Positions 7,592 through 18,443 of a stretch of DNA of 64,000 nt are shown here, in pieces (position 1 is the first letter of the stretch; each line of letters opens with the position of its first letter). The translations under genes and the position numbers were made by a program. This DNA comes from Streptomyces sp. NBC_00335 (GTDB taxonomy: Bacteria; Actinomycetota; Actinomycetes; Streptomycetales; Streptomycetaceae): positions 2,170,001 to 2,234,000 of the forward strand of contig NZ_CP108006.1 of the NCBI RefSeq assembly GCF_036127095.1. Reading direction: 5' to 3'. Below the pieces are notes generated by a model. The model was given only the letters and a program-made list of their open reading frames with translations, did no database searches and was not told the origin of the DNA.

Positions 7592-9223
7592 ATGCGGTCC
7601 CTGCGGTTCCTCCACATGAGCGCTCGGCGCCTCGGGCTCCCCCGACGGGCCGCCTCCCAGATCCTGCTGACCCAGCTCGCCATCGCCGCCGGGGTCCTCG
7701 CCCTGGCCACCGGCCTCTTCCTGGCCCCGCTGAGCGCACAGCTCGACGACCAGGCCATGCGGCGCGCCCTGACCATCGCCCAGAGCGCCGCCGCCGACCC
7801 CGCCCTGGCCACCGGCCTCCTCGGCTCGCCCCCCTCGCCGGACAGCCCGGTACAGGCCTCGGCCGAGCGGATCCGCTCGGCCACGGGCGCCGAGTACGTG
7901 GTGGTCCTGGACCTGTACGGGATCCGCCGCTCGCACCCGAGCCCCGACCGCATCGGCCGGCACGTCTCCACCGACCCCGGTGACGTCCTGGCCGGCCGCG
8001 AGGTCATGGAGATCGACGAGGGCACCTTGGGCCGCTCCGCGCGCGGCAAGGTGCCCCTGCTCGCCGCCGACGGCGAGATCGTCGGCGCCGTCTCGGTCGG
8101 CATCGCCTACGACAGCGTCCAGGGCCGCCTGCTGGGCGCCATCCCGGGCCTTCTCGCTTACGCGGGCGGCGCCCTGGCCGCGGGCGCCCTCGCCGCCTAC
8201 CTGCTCTCGCGCAGGATCCACCGACAGACCCGCGACCTGGCCTTCTCCGATATCGCGGGCCTGCTCGCCGAGCGCGAGGCGATGCTGCACTCCATCCGCG
8301 AAGGCGTGATCGCCCTCGACCGGGCCGGCCGGGTCCGGCTGGTCAACGACGAGGCGGCCCGGCTACTGGGCCTCGCCCCCGAGGCCGCCGACGCCGTCGC
8401 GGGGCGCGCGCTGGACGAGGTGCTCGGCGCGGGCCGCACCACCGACGTCCTCACCGGCCGGGTCACCGGCCGCGACCTGCTCACGGTCCAGGGCAGCCGG
8501 GTCCTGGTCGCCAACCGGATGCCCACCGAGGACGGCGGAGCAGTGGCCACCCTGCGCGACCGCACCGAACTGGAGCACCTGGGCCGCGAGCTCGACTCCA
8601 CCAAGGGCCTGATCGACGCCCTGCGCGCCCAGGACCACGAGCACGCCAACCGGCTCCACACCCTCCTGGGCCTGCTGGAACTGGGCCTGTACGAGGAGGC
8701 CGCGGAGTTCGTCACGGAGGTGGTCGGCGTGCACCGCAGCACCGCCGAACAGGTCACCGAGAAGGTGCACGACCCGCTGCTGGCCGCTCTGCTGATGGGC
8801 AAGGCCACGGTCGCCGCGGAGCGCGGGGTCCCCCTGCGGCTGGCCGATTCCGCCCTGCTGCCCGACCGACTCGTCGACCCGGGCGGTCTGGTCACCATCC
8901 TCGGCAACCTCGTCGACAACGCGCTGGATGCCGCGGTCGGCTCGCCCGCACCGCTGGTCGAGGTCGACATCCGTGCGGACGGCCGCACGGCGGTCCTGCT
9001 GGTCCGCGACAGCGGCCCCGGCGTCCCGGTGGCGCGCCGCGAGGAGATCTTCACCGAGGGCTGGTCGACCAAACAGCCCCCGGCCGGCGCCCACCGCGGA
9101 CGCGGGCTCGGTCTCGCCCTGGTGCGGCGCCTGGCCGAACGGCAGGGCGGCACCGTCCGGGCCGGCGAGGCAGCGGACGGAGGGACGGAATTCTCCGTCG
9201 TGCTCCCGGAGGCCCTGCGATGA
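7592..9223 (+). CDS. CitA/DcuS-type sensor histidine kinase
   Basis: A membrane sensor kinase of about 543 residues. Order: first membrane helix about 18-40; an extracytoplasmic sensing domain to about 180 with the family motif (GAEYVVVLDLYGIRRSHP); second helix about 181-205; a cytoplasmic PAS domain about 225-320; a short phosphoacceptor region (AQDHEHANRLH); and an HATPase with N box GNLVDNALDAAV and G boxes DSGPGVP and GRGLGLALVRR. CitA/DcuS kinases sense extracellular carboxylates such as citrate or C4-dicarboxylates. The stop overlaps the start of the response regulator gene by 4 nt. The start is uncertain: ATG 7592 and ATG 7616 both lack a clear ribosome site. The convergent symporter is a plausible target. 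Confidence 0.9.
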   Translation: MRSLRFLHMSARRLGLPRRAASQILLTQLAIAAGVLALATGLFLAPLSAQLDDQAMRRALTIAQSAAADPALATGLLGSPPSPDSPVQASAERIRSATGAEYVVVLDLYGIRRSHPSPDRIGRHVSTDPGDVLAGREVMEIDEGTLGRSARGKVPLLAADGEIVGAVSVGIAYDSVQGRLLGAIPGLLAYAGGALAAGALAAYLLSRRIHRQTRDLAFSDIAGLLAEREAMLHSIREGVIALDRAGRVRLVNDEAARLLGLAPEAADAVAGRALDEVLGAGRTTDVLTGRVTGRDLLTVQGSRVLVANRMPTEDGGAVATLRDRTELEHLGRELDSTKGLIDALRAQDHEHANRLHTLLGLLELGLYEEAAEFVTEVVGVHRSTAEQVTEKVHDPLLAALLMGKATVAAERGVPLRLADSALLPDRLVDPGGLVTILGNLVDNALDAAVGSPAPLVEVDIRADGRTAVLLVRDSGPGVPVARREEIFTEGWSTKQPPAGAHRGRGLGLALVRRLAERQGGTVRAGEAADGGTEFSVVLPEALR

Positions 9224-9981
9224 ACGATTCCGACGTGTTCAGCGCATCCGGCTCACCTGCCGGATCGGGCGGATCCGGCATCTTCGGTGCTTTTGACGTA
9301 CTGGTCGTCGACGACGACATGCGTGTTGCCCGGATCAACGCGGCCTACGTGGCCAAGGTTCCCGGCTTCCGCGTGTCGGCCCAGGCCCATTCGGCGGCGG
9401 AGGCACTGGCCTTCCTCGACTCACGCCCGGTGGACCTCATCCTCCTCGACCACTACCTCCCCGACGAGAACGGCCTCGACCTGGTCCGGCGCCTGCGCGA
9501 GCGCGGCCACCACACCGACGTGATCATGGTGACGGCCGCCCGCGACCTGGCCACCGTGCAGGCCGCGATGCGCCTCGGCGCCCTCCAGTACCTGGTCAAG
9601 CCGTTCACCTTCGCGGGTCTGCGCACCCGCCTGGAGGCCTACGGGGCCCTGCGCCGCACCCTGGACACGGGCGGCGAGGCCGAACAGGCGGAGGTGGACC
9701 GGATCTTCGGCGCCCTGGCCGCGGCCGGCGCCGACGCCCCGAGCGACCTCCCGAAGGGACACTCCCCCACCACCGCCGACCTGGTCCGCGGAATCCTGCG
9801 CGCGGCCGAAGGCCCGCTCTCCACCCAGCAGATCGCCGACCGCGCGGGCATCAGCCGCCAGACCGCCCAGCGCTACCTCAAACTCCTCGACCGCACCGGC
9901 CGCGTCACCCTCGCCCTGCGCTACGGCGAAACGGGCCGCCCGGAACACCGGTACGCCTGGCGCCCGCCCACCACGGGCTGA
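9220..9981 (+). CDS. CitB/DpiA-type response regulator
   Basis: A 253-residue two-component response regulator, translationally coupled (ATGA overlap) to the sensor kinase. The receiver domain occupies about 25-145 with acidic residues at 31-33 and the phosphoacceptor Asp77 in LILLDHYLPDENG; a conserved Lys follows in QYLVKPFTFAGL. The C-terminus holds a helix-turn-helix (STQQIADRAGISRQTAQRYL, about 205-225), the layout of citrate/malate regulators. It probably controls uptake or metabolism of the carboxylate sensed by its partner; the convergent symporter gene ending 38 bases away is the obvious candidate. Confidence 0.92.
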   Translation: MNDSDVFSASGSPAGSGGSGIFGAFDVLVVDDDMRVARINAAYVAKVPGFRVSAQAHSAAEALAFLDSRPVDLILLDHYLPDENGLDLVRRLRERGHHTDVIMVTAARDLATVQAAMRLGALQYLVKPFTFAGLRTRLEAYGALRRTLDTGGEAEQAEVDRIFGALAAAGADAPSDLPKGHSPTTADLVRGILRAAEGPLSTQQIADRAGISRQTAQRYLKLLDRTGRVTLALRYGETGRPEHRYAWRPPTTG

Positions 9982-10019
9982 CACCGGCCGGCCGGTCCCG
10001 CTCCCCCGCCATGTCGGCC

Positions 10020-11612
10020 CTACACCGCCCCGGCCCCGGTCAGCGCGCGGACCTCGGTCTCGGCGTGCCGCCGCTCGTCCGGCTCCTCCGCCGAGGTCAC
10101 GGTGCCCAGCCAGCCCGCCAGGAAGCCCAGCGGGATGGACACGAGGCCGGGGTTCTGGAGCGGGAAGAGCTGGAAGTCCACACCAGGGAAAAGGGATTCG
10201 GGGCTGCCGGAGACCACCGGGGACAGGGCCACCAGCAGCACGGCCGGGAGCAGCCCCCCGTACACCGACCAGACGGCGCCCCGCGTGGTGAACCCGCGCC
10301 AGAACAGCGAGTACAGGAGCACCGGCAGGTTCGCCGAGGCCGCCACGGCGAAGGCCAGACCCACCAGGAAGGCCACGTTCAGGTCCTGGGCCAGCAGCCC
10401 CAGCGCGATCGCCACCGCCCCGATCCCGACCGCCGCCATCCTGGCCACCGTCACCTCGCTGCGCTGCTTGGCGTGGCGGCGCTTGAGCGAGGCGTACAGG
10501 TCGTGCGCGACGGACGCCGACGAGGCGAGGGTGATCCCCGCGACCACCGCGAGGATGGTCGCGAAGGCGATGGCCGCCACGAAGGCGAACAGCACCGCGC
10601 CGCCGGTCGAGTCGGCCCCGCCGCCCAGGAAGGCCGCGAGCAGCGGAACCGCCGTGTTCCCCGAGGCGTTGGAGGCCCTGACCTGCTCCGGCCCGAGCAG
10701 CGCCGCAGCACCGAAGCCCAGCACGATGGTCATCAGGTAGAAGCCGCCGATCAGCCCGATCGCCCACACCACCGACCGGCGGGCCGCCCGCGCCGTGGGC
10801 ACGGTGTAGAAGCGCGACAGGATGTGCGGCAGCCCGGCCGTGCCCAGGACCAGCGCGAGCCCGAGGCTCATGAAGTCGAAGCGGGCCGTCCAGTCCCCGC
10901 CGTACTTGAGCCCGGGGCCCAGGAACCGGTCACCGTACCCGCTGCGCTCTGCGGCGCTGCTGAGCAGCTGGTCGAAGTTCCCGTGGAAGCGCAGCAGCAC
11001 GAGCACGGTCAGGGTGATCGCCCCGCCCATCAGCAGCACGGCCTTGACGATCTGGATCCAGGTGGTGGCCCGCATCCCGCCGAAGGACACGTAGATCACC
11101 ATGAGGGCGCCGACCCCGATGACGGTCAACGTCCGTGCGGTCCGGCCCGAGTCGGCGAGCAGCAGGCCCACGAGGCTGCCGGCGCCGACCATCTGCGCGA
11201 CGAGGTACAGCACGGAGACGACCACCGACGAGGTCCCGGCGGCGATCCGCACCGGCCGCTCGCTCATCCGCGCGGCGACCACGTCGGCGAGGGTGAACCG
11301 GCCGCAGTTGCGGACGAGTTCGGCGACGAGGAACAGGACGACCAGCCAGGCGACGAGGAAGCCCACCGAGTACAGCAGGCCGTCGTAGCCGAAGAGGGCG
11401 ATGAGGCCGGAGATGCCCAGGAAGGAGGCGGCGGACATGTAGTCACCGGCGATGGCGAAACCGTTCTCCATCGGCGAGAACAGTCGCCCGCCCGCGTAGA
11501 ACTCCTCTGCCGAACCGTGCCTGTTGCGGCTCACCCAGGTGGTGATGCCCAGGGTGACGGCGATGAAGACGCTGAACAGGAGCAGCGCCAGGGTCTGGTG
11601 CTCGGTGGTCAC
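10020..11612 (-). CDS. Sodium:solute symporter, ActP/MctC-like carboxylate transporter
   Basis: A 530-residue SSS-family membrane protein with about 13 hydrophobic segments. The start FSVFIAVTLGITTWVSRN, the segment SAASFLGISGLIALFGYDG and the motif GGMRATTWIQIVKAVLL are typical of acetate/monocarboxylate:cation symporters. The GTG at 11612 overlaps the stop of the upstream DUF485 gene by 4 nt, the usual yjcH-actP arrangement. It probably imports acetate, propionate, pyruvate or similar short carboxylates driven by the cation gradient. Its substrate cannot be fixed from sequence. Confidence 0.9.
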   Translation of the reverse strand: MTTEHQTLALLLFSVFIAVTLGITTWVSRNRHGSAEEFYAGGRLFSPMENGFAIAGDYMSAASFLGISGLIALFGYDGLLYSVGFLVAWLVVLFLVAELVRNCGRFTLADVVAARMSERPVRIAAGTSSVVVSVLYLVAQMVGAGSLVGLLLADSGRTARTLTVIGVGALMVIYVSFGGMRATTWIQIVKAVLLMGGAITLTVLVLLRFHGNFDQLLSSAAERSGYGDRFLGPGLKYGGDWTARFDFMSLGLALVLGTAGLPHILSRFYTVPTARAARRSVVWAIGLIGGFYLMTIVLGFGAAALLGPEQVRASNASGNTAVPLLAAFLGGGADSTGGAVLFAFVAAIAFATILAVVAGITLASSASVAHDLYASLKRRHAKQRSEVTVARMAAVGIGAVAIALGLLAQDLNVAFLVGLAFAVAASANLPVLLYSLFWRGFTTRGAVWSVYGGLLPAVLLVALSPVVSGSPESLFPGVDFQLFPLQNPGLVSIPLGFLAGWLGTVTSAEEPDERRHAETEVRALTGAGAV

Positions 11613-12139
11613 CGGCCCGCCCCCCGGGTCCGGGTGCGCTCCCCGGCATCCGCCCGGCGGACCTGCTCCTGCTCGAAGACCGTCCAGCGAAGGTCCAGGG
11701 CCGCGCGGTCCCGCCGCAGCCGGGCGTGCCGGGCGTAGGCCCAGGTCAGCAGGAAGGTGCTGAGGAACTGGCCGAGGCCAGCGAGCAGGGCCACGTTCAC
11801 GGACCCGAACACCGGCCGGGCCATCATGCCGGGCGCCGTGGTGGCGGCGATCACGTAGGCCACGTACCAGAGGAAGAAGCCGACGGTCGCGGGGACGACG
11901 AACCTCCGGTAGCGGCCGCGCACTTCCTGGAAGGCGGCGCTGCGCTGCACTTCGAGGTAGATGTCGGACGCTGCGCGCGCGGGTTCGGCGCCGGGGCCGG
12001 AGCTCGGGGGTGACGTTTCCGCTCCGCCGCCCGACGCTCCGCCGGACCCCTCGCCCTCGCCCCAACCGACGGCCAGCGCGTCGTACCAGGGGTCGTCCAG
12101 CCGGATCGTTCCGGCATCACGACCTTCGTGCTTGTCCAC
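11609..12139 (-). CDS. DUF485 membrane protein, partner of the symporter
   Basis: A 176-residue protein with a hydrophilic N-terminal half rich in Gly/Glu/Ser and then two membrane helices (VGFFLWYVAYVIAATTA at about 90-107 and ALLAGLGQFLSTFLLTWAYA at about 118-137), characteristic of DUF485 (YjcH). In many bacteria this gene precedes and overlaps the ActP-type symporter, as here, so it is probably an accessory subunit or regulator of that transporter. The N-terminal extension of about 60 residues is longer than in E. coli YjcH but common in actinomycetes. Confidence 0.88.
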   Translation of the reverse strand: MDKHEGRDAGTIRLDDPWYDALAVGWGEGEGSGGASGGGAETSPPSSGPGAEPARAASDIYLEVQRSAAFQEVRGRYRRFVVPATVGFFLWYVAYVIAATTAPGMMARPVFGSVNVALLAGLGQFLSTFLLTWAYARHARLRRDRAALDLRWTVFEQEQVRRADAGERTRTRGAGR

Positions 12140-12217
12140 CGAACTCTCCTTGTCCGCCGCCGCAGTGGCCGCGTGCCCACAAGGATGTGCGGGAGGGAAG
12201 GTTTCCGGACTGGTGTC

Positions 12218-12261
12218 CCGGTGCTCTTCACTCCATCAGGTGATGGAGTGAAGAGCACCGG
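12218..12261 (-). terminator. Long perfect hairpin terminator downstream of parE
   Basis: A 21-bp perfect inverted repeat (12218-12238 with 12241-12261) separated by only GG lies about 65 bases past the parE stop. It ends transcription before the DUF485-symporter pair on the same strand. The tiny spacer means the top few pairs must open to form a loop. Confidence 0.8.
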
Positions 12262-12326
12262 TGTGCCAGTGCCCCGGAAGTGCCACCGGAGGTCTCCCGG
12301 TAGCTCGGGGTCCGCTCGGGGTCCGC

Positions 12327-14447
12327 TCAGGCGTCGATCCGCGAGCGGTCCAGGGTGGCGGCGGAACTGGTGATGAACTCCTTGCGCGGAGCCACCTCGT
12401 TGCCCATGAGCAGGTCGAAGACCGACTCGGCCGAGTCCAGATCGCCGATGTTGATCCGGCGCAGGGTGCGGAAACGGGGATCCATGGTGGTCTCCGCCAG
12501 CTGGTCGGCGTCCATCTCGCCGAGGCCCTTGTAGCGCTGGATCGAGTCCTTGTACCGGATGTTCTTGCGCTGGTACTCCAGCAGGGTCTGGCGCAGCTCG
12601 TTGTCCGAGTACGTGTACACGTACTTGTCCTGCCCCTTCTTCGGCTGGACGAGCTCGATCCGGTGCAGCGGCGGGACGGCCGCGAAGACCCGGCCCGCCT
12701 CGACCATCGGGCGCATGTAGCGCTGGAAGAGCGTGAGCAGCAGGCAGCGGATGTGCGCGCCGTCCACATCGGCGTCGACGAGCAGGACGATCTTCCCGTA
12801 CCGCGCGGCGTCGATGTCGAAGGTCCGGCCCGAGCCGGCTCCTATGACCTGGATGATCGCCCCGCACTCGGCGTTCTTGAGCATGTCCGAGACCGAGGAC
12901 TTCTGGACGTTGAGGATCTTGCCCCGGATGGGCAGCAGCGCCTGGAATTCGGAGTTCCGGGCGAGCTTGGCCGTGCCGAGCGCCGAGTCCCCCTCGACGA
13001 TGAAGAGCTCGCTGCGCTCCACGTCGTCGCTGCGGCAGTCGGCCAGCTTGGCGGGCAGCGAGGAGGACTCCAGCGCGGTCTTGCGGCGCTGCGCCTCCTT
13101 GTGCTGGCGGGCCGCGATCCGGGTCCGGGCGGCCGCGACGATCTTCTCCATCACGGAGCGGGCCTGCTGCTTGTCGTCCCGCTTCGTGGAGGTCAGGAAG
13201 GCCTTGAGCTCCTTCGCGACGACGGCCGCGACGATCCGGGTGGCCGCCGAGGTGCCGAGCACCTCCTTGGTCTGGCCCTCGAACTGCGGCTCGGCGAGGC
13301 GGACGGTGACGACCGCCGTCATGCCCTCCATCGCGTCGTCCTTGACCACGTCGTCCTCGGCGACCCGCAGCAGCTTCGCGGAGCGCAGCACCTCGTTCAC
13401 GGTCTTGGTGACCGAGCGCTCGAAGCCGGAGATGTGGGTGCCGCCCTTGGGGGTGGCGATGATGTTCACGAACGACTTCACGTTCGTCTCGTACCCCGTG
13501 CCCCAGCGCAGGGCGATGTCCACGCCGAGTTCACGGGTGACCTCGGTGGGGGTCATGTGGCCGAGGTCGTCGAGGACCGGGACGGTCTCCTTGAAGATGC
13601 CGGTGCCGGTCAGGCGCAGGACGTCGCAGGCCGCCTTGTCCTGGGCGAGGTACTCGCAGAACTCGCTGATGCCCCCGTCGAAGCGGAAGGTCTCCTCGGT
13701 CTTGCCGGCCCCTTCCAGGGCCCGCTCGTCGCGGACCACGATGGTCAGGCCGGGCACGAGGAAGGCCGTCTGGCGGGCGCGCTGGTAGAGCGTGTCCAGC
13801 GTGAGCTTGGCGTCCTTGAGGAAGATCTGCCGGTCGGCCCAGTAGCGGATGCGGGTGCCGGTCTTGCCCTTGGCGATCCGCTTGCCCTTGCGCAGGCCGT
13901 TCGCGGGGTCGAAGGGGCTGTCGGGGCCCTGCTCGGTGAACATGCCCGGGACGCCGCGGCGGAAGCTGATGGTCTGCGTCGCGCTGCCCCGGTCGACCTC
14001 CACGTCCAGCCGCGCCGAGAGGGCGTTGACCACGGAGGCACCGACGCCGTGCAGGCCGCCGGAGGCCGCGTACGACCCGCCGCCGAACTTGCCGCCGGCG
14101 TGCAGCTTGGTCATGACGACCTCGACGCCGGAGAGGCCGGTCTTGGGCTCGACGTCCACGGGGATGCCGCGGCCGTTGTCGCGGACCTCCACGGAGGAGT
14201 CCTCGTGGAGGATCACCTCGATGTGGTCGCAGTACCCGCCCAGGGCCTCATCGACCGAATTGTCGATGATCTCCCAGAGGCAGTGCATGAGGCCCCGGCT
14301 GTCGGTGGAGCCGATATACATGCCGGGGCGCTTGCGGACGGCCTCGAGGCCTTCGAGGACGAGCAGGTGCCGCGCGGTGTAGTTGGAGCCGTCCCGGTCT
14401 GCTCCGGTCAGCAGTGCGCTGGAAGGCACGGACGTGTCGGCGGTCAC
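12327..14447 (-). CDS. parE: DNA topoisomerase IV subunit B (ParE)
   Basis: A 706-residue type IIA topoisomerase ATPase subunit, which with ParC decatenates and relaxes chromosomes after replication. The GHKL ATPase domain shows the start LEGLEAVRKRPGMYIGS, the Mg/ATP Asn region IIDNSVDEALGGYC and GGLHGVGASVVNALS. A transducer domain follows, then the TOPRIM domain with FIVEGDSALG and DADVDGAHIR, and the C-terminal RYKGLGEMDADQLAETTMDP. The order beside hrdB matches streptomycete parE rather than gyrB, which lies near the origin. The GTG at 14447 has a GAGGAG ribosome site 8 bases upstream and starts at VTADTSVPS, as in relatives. Confidence 0.93.
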   Translation of the reverse strand: MTADTSVPSSALLTGADRDGSNYTARHLLVLEGLEAVRKRPGMYIGSTDSRGLMHCLWEIIDNSVDEALGGYCDHIEVILHEDSSVEVRDNGRGIPVDVEPKTGLSGVEVVMTKLHAGGKFGGGSYAASGGLHGVGASVVNALSARLDVEVDRGSATQTISFRRGVPGMFTEQGPDSPFDPANGLRKGKRIAKGKTGTRIRYWADRQIFLKDAKLTLDTLYQRARQTAFLVPGLTIVVRDERALEGAGKTEETFRFDGGISEFCEYLAQDKAACDVLRLTGTGIFKETVPVLDDLGHMTPTEVTRELGVDIALRWGTGYETNVKSFVNIIATPKGGTHISGFERSVTKTVNEVLRSAKLLRVAEDDVVKDDAMEGMTAVVTVRLAEPQFEGQTKEVLGTSAATRIVAAVVAKELKAFLTSTKRDDKQQARSVMEKIVAAARTRIAARQHKEAQRRKTALESSSLPAKLADCRSDDVERSELFIVEGDSALGTAKLARNSEFQALLPIRGKILNVQKSSVSDMLKNAECGAIIQVIGAGSGRTFDIDAARYGKIVLLVDADVDGAHIRCLLLTLFQRYMRPMVEAGRVFAAVPPLHRIELVQPKKGQDKYVYTYSDNELRQTLLEYQRKNIRYKDSIQRYKGLGEMDADQLAETTMDPRFRTLRRINIGDLDSAESVFDLLMGNEVAPRKEFITSSAATLDRSRIDA

Positions 14448-14893
14448 GCAGTTCGCTCCTCGCTGAATTTCTTTTCTGGCCCGGTCGGGCGCAGTGGTGG
14501 CTCGGTTGCCGTTGGAAGGGTACCGAGGCCTGGTAGAGCCGATGCAACGCCATCCCAGCCCCTTCACCAGCCTAGTGCAGGTCCGTACGCCTGTTCGATC
14601 CCCCGGGAGGGTGAAGCAAACATCACGTTCCCTTCCACGCATGAACCATTTAGTGTTCGGGCACGTCCTCATGAACAACCGGCACTCAGCCGGAGAGGGC
14701 AGAACTGCGACAAGCGAACGACCTGACAACGCGAAACCGTAAAGCAACGCAATACGGCTCCTTCGCCGCCAACCGGCAACGGCCGGCCAGCTTCGGAAGG
14801 AAGTTTCGAGGAAAAGCCGCGAGCGGGAACGTTTTCGGCCTGGTTGGATGTTGACCCTGGTACGACAGCTCGTCGAGCTAGAGAAGAGGCGAC
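14448..14893. other. Divergent intergenic region, parE / DUF7455 gene
   Basis: This 446-base gap separates two divergent genes and must hold both promoters. On the plus strand a GGAAC at 14826-14830 is followed after 19 bases by GTT at 14850, the spacing of a SigR-type promoter, and TTGACC lies at 14851; neither has a convincing partner confirming it. No conserved coding stretch or RNA structure stands out. Confidence 0.4.
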
Positions 14894-15130
14894 GTGACTA
14901 CTGTTCTGACACCCGCGACCCCGCTGACGGCCGCTGACCGATGCGACCGTTGCGGCGCCCAGGCATATCTGCGCGTCGTCCTGCTGAGCGGCGGTGAACT
15001 GCTCTTCTGCGCCCACCACGGGCGCAAGTTCGAGCCGGAACTCAAGAAGATCGCCGCGGAAATACAGGATGAGACCGAGCGGCTTACGTCCGCTCCGGCG
15101 GCCAGTGCCGCCGAACCCGAGGACCGCTGA
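14894..15130 (+). CDS. Small DUF7455 protein
   Basis: A 78-residue acidic protein with an N-terminal cysteine/histidine cluster: CDRCGAQA near residue 17, then FCAHHGRKF near residue 38. Together these could bind one zinc ion. Proteins of this size and pattern are conserved beside hrdB in streptomycetes and are classed as DUF7455; the function is unknown. The GTG at 14894 follows a purine-rich GAGAAGAGG ribosome site. It is monocistronic, with a strong terminator 50 bases after its stop. Confidence 0.85.
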   Translation: MTTVLTPATPLTAADRCDRCGAQAYLRVVLLSGGELLFCAHHGRKFEPELKKIAAEIQDETERLTSAPAASAAEPEDR

Positions 15131-15180
15131 CACAAGGCCTAAACCTCGCATCCGACGAGCCAGGACCGGCGTAGCCGGTC

Positions 15181-15219
15181 GACGGGCGGTACCTCTGCGA
15201 CCCAGAGGCACCGCCCGTC
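15181..15219. terminator. Bidirectional terminator between convergent genes
   Basis: A 17-bp stem (15181-15197 with 15203-15219) with one mismatch and a 5-nt loop lies between the stops of the DUF7455 gene and the convergent protease gene, so it can serve both. Confidence 0.8.
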
Positions 15220-15257
15220 CTCATGCCCGGACAGCGTTCGGCGTGTCCGGGCGGCGT

Positions 15258-16235
15258 TCAGCGCTTCGGCGCGGGCCGGCCCCCCGCCGCGAGGCCCTTC
15301 CCGGGCCCCTGGGCGGGGCGTACGTCCATCCCCAGGACTCCGCGGGCACCAGGAGGGCCCAGGGCCCCCCGGGCCGTCTCCGGGCCGCTGGCGGAGTCGG
15401 TGGCAGAGCCGGACTCGGCGACGAAGCCAATCAGCGGTGCGATCCGCGTGTACACCCCCGGGCTGTCCGCGCGCCCGCAGCCGCGCCCCCAGGACACCAG
15501 CCCGATGAGCCGGCCCTGAGCCACCAGCGGGCCGCCGCTGTCGCCCTGGCAAGCGTCCTTGCCGCCCGCGCGGTCCCCCGCGCACACCATGGAGTCGGCC
15601 CGGTACTGACCGTCGGCGTCTCCCGGGTAGGCCCGCCCGCACACCTCGTCCGCCATCACCGTCACCCCGGCGGCCCGCAGCCCGTAGGCGTAGTCGCCGA
15701 AGCCGCTCGTGTCGCCCCAGCCGTATACGGCGGCCTCGGTTCCGGCCCCGTACGCCGGATGCCCGAGGGCGGCCATCGGCAGCACGTTCTGCACGGCCAC
15801 GGCTTCGACCAGCTCCAGGACGGCCAGGTCGCCGGCATTGCTGCCCGGGTCGTAGGCCGGGTTCACCCGGGCGGAACGCACCGCGATCTCCCGGCCCTCG
15901 CTCGCGCGCAGCTCCGTACGCCCGGTGATCACCCGGAAATCGCGGACGGACTCGACCGGGCCTCCCAGCACCTGACGCCCCAGGCAGTGGGCCGCGGTCA
16001 CCACCTTGGTCGGGGCGACGAGAACGCCCCCGCAGAACTGGCCGCCGCGCGTACCCCCGAACCGGTCACGGCTGGCGAGGGCCACGACCCACGGGGCATC
16101 GGCCACCTTCACCGGCCTTCCGCCGATCACCACGCTGTCCGCGGCCGCTCGCGGCGCCTGGGAGAGCGGCGCCGCCGCCGCTCCCGCCGCCAGGGTCAGC
16201 GCTCCCGCCAGGACACGGGCAAAGGGACGACGCAT
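15258..16235 (-). CDS. Secreted trypsin-like serine protease (family S1)
   Basis: A 325-residue exported protease. A signal peptide (MRRPFARVLAGALTLAAGAAA) is followed by a short propeptide and the mature start VIGGRPVKVADAPWVVAL. The catalytic triad is visible as His in VVTAAHCLG, Asp in GDLAVLELV and Ser in CQGDSGGPLV, with cysteine pairs typical of chymotrypsin folds. The approximately 55 residues after the protease domain are Pro/Gly/Ala-rich with no domain. The ATG at 16235 begins the signal peptide. It lies between hrdB and the DUF7455 gene, its conserved position in Streptomyces. Cleavage after Arg/Lys is expected from the family and GDSGGP context. Confidence 0.92.
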   Translation of the reverse strand: MRRPFARVLAGALTLAAGAAAAPLSQAPRAAADSVVIGGRPVKVADAPWVVALASRDRFGGTRGGQFCGGVLVAPTKVVTAAHCLGRQVLGGPVESVRDFRVITGRTELRASEGREIAVRSARVNPAYDPGSNAGDLAVLELVEAVAVQNVLPMAALGHPAYGAGTEAAVYGWGDTSGFGDYAYGLRAAGVTVMADEVCGRAYPGDADGQYRADSMVCAGDRAGGKDACQGDSGGPLVAQGRLIGLVSWGRGCGRADSPGVYTRIAPLIGFVAESGSATDSASGPETARGALGPPGARGVLGMDVRPAQGPGKGLAAGGRPAPKR

Positions 16236-16283
16236 GAGGCCTCCTGACTCCGAGTGTGCATGACTCCACTCAGAGTGGGACGC

Positions 16284-16315
16284 CCGGTGGCCGTGCGCAC
16301 CCGCGCGGCCACCGG
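16284..16315 (-). terminator. Hairpin terminator downstream of hrdB
   Basis: A perfect 10-bp GC-rich inverted repeat (16284-16293 with 16306-16315) with a 12-nt loop lies 60 bases past the hrdB stop. Confidence 0.6.
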
Positions 16316-16375
16316 CGACGACCTGCGGCGAACCCCTCGCCGCGCCCGGTGCGGACCGGGCCGGCCCAGGCCGTG

Positions 16376-17953
<1,578 letters not shown>

Positions 17954-18443
17954 GAACAACCTCTCGGAACGATGGAAACGGCTTCCGACCCCGGCCTGGT
18001 GGTGCTGGACCGGAGCCGACGACCACCGACTGGGGATGGGCCGGGGGCGCGGGCAGGGGCCGGGGAGCTATACAGCACCCGCAAGGGCACTGTCTTCCCT
18101 CCGTCGGCCATCACCTCTTAGGTCATCGCGTGACCTCGCGGAGCGTTACGCCCAATCTTCGTGGCCCGAGTCACACCCTGTTTGATGCCATGCCGGTCAT
18201 ACCGTTATTTCTGCACGTCCGGTGTGTCCGAACACGCCCCGTTTCGCGGGCCGGACGACTCCCCGGAAGCGGAGTCCCGGCGGCCGCGGACCGGAGCCGG
18301 GAGCCGGCCGGGGCCGAGGGACCCGGACGGGGAGCCGGACTCCGCTGCCGCCGGCCCCTCCCCGGACCGGGTCCGGGGGTGCCGCTCGGGACCGGCGGCC
18401 CATCCAAGACACGTCCACGCCCGCGCTTGTGAGCTGCGGCCCG
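17954..18443. other. hrdB upstream region and whiH 3' end
   Basis: This 490-base gap holds the hrdB promoter or promoters and the end of the whiH transcript. A hairpin at 18361-18377 (CCCGGA-N5-TCCGGG core, flanked by further complementary C/G) is a candidate terminator for whiH. I could not assign a -35/-10 pair for hrdB with confidence. No coding sequence is supported. Confidence 0.5.
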
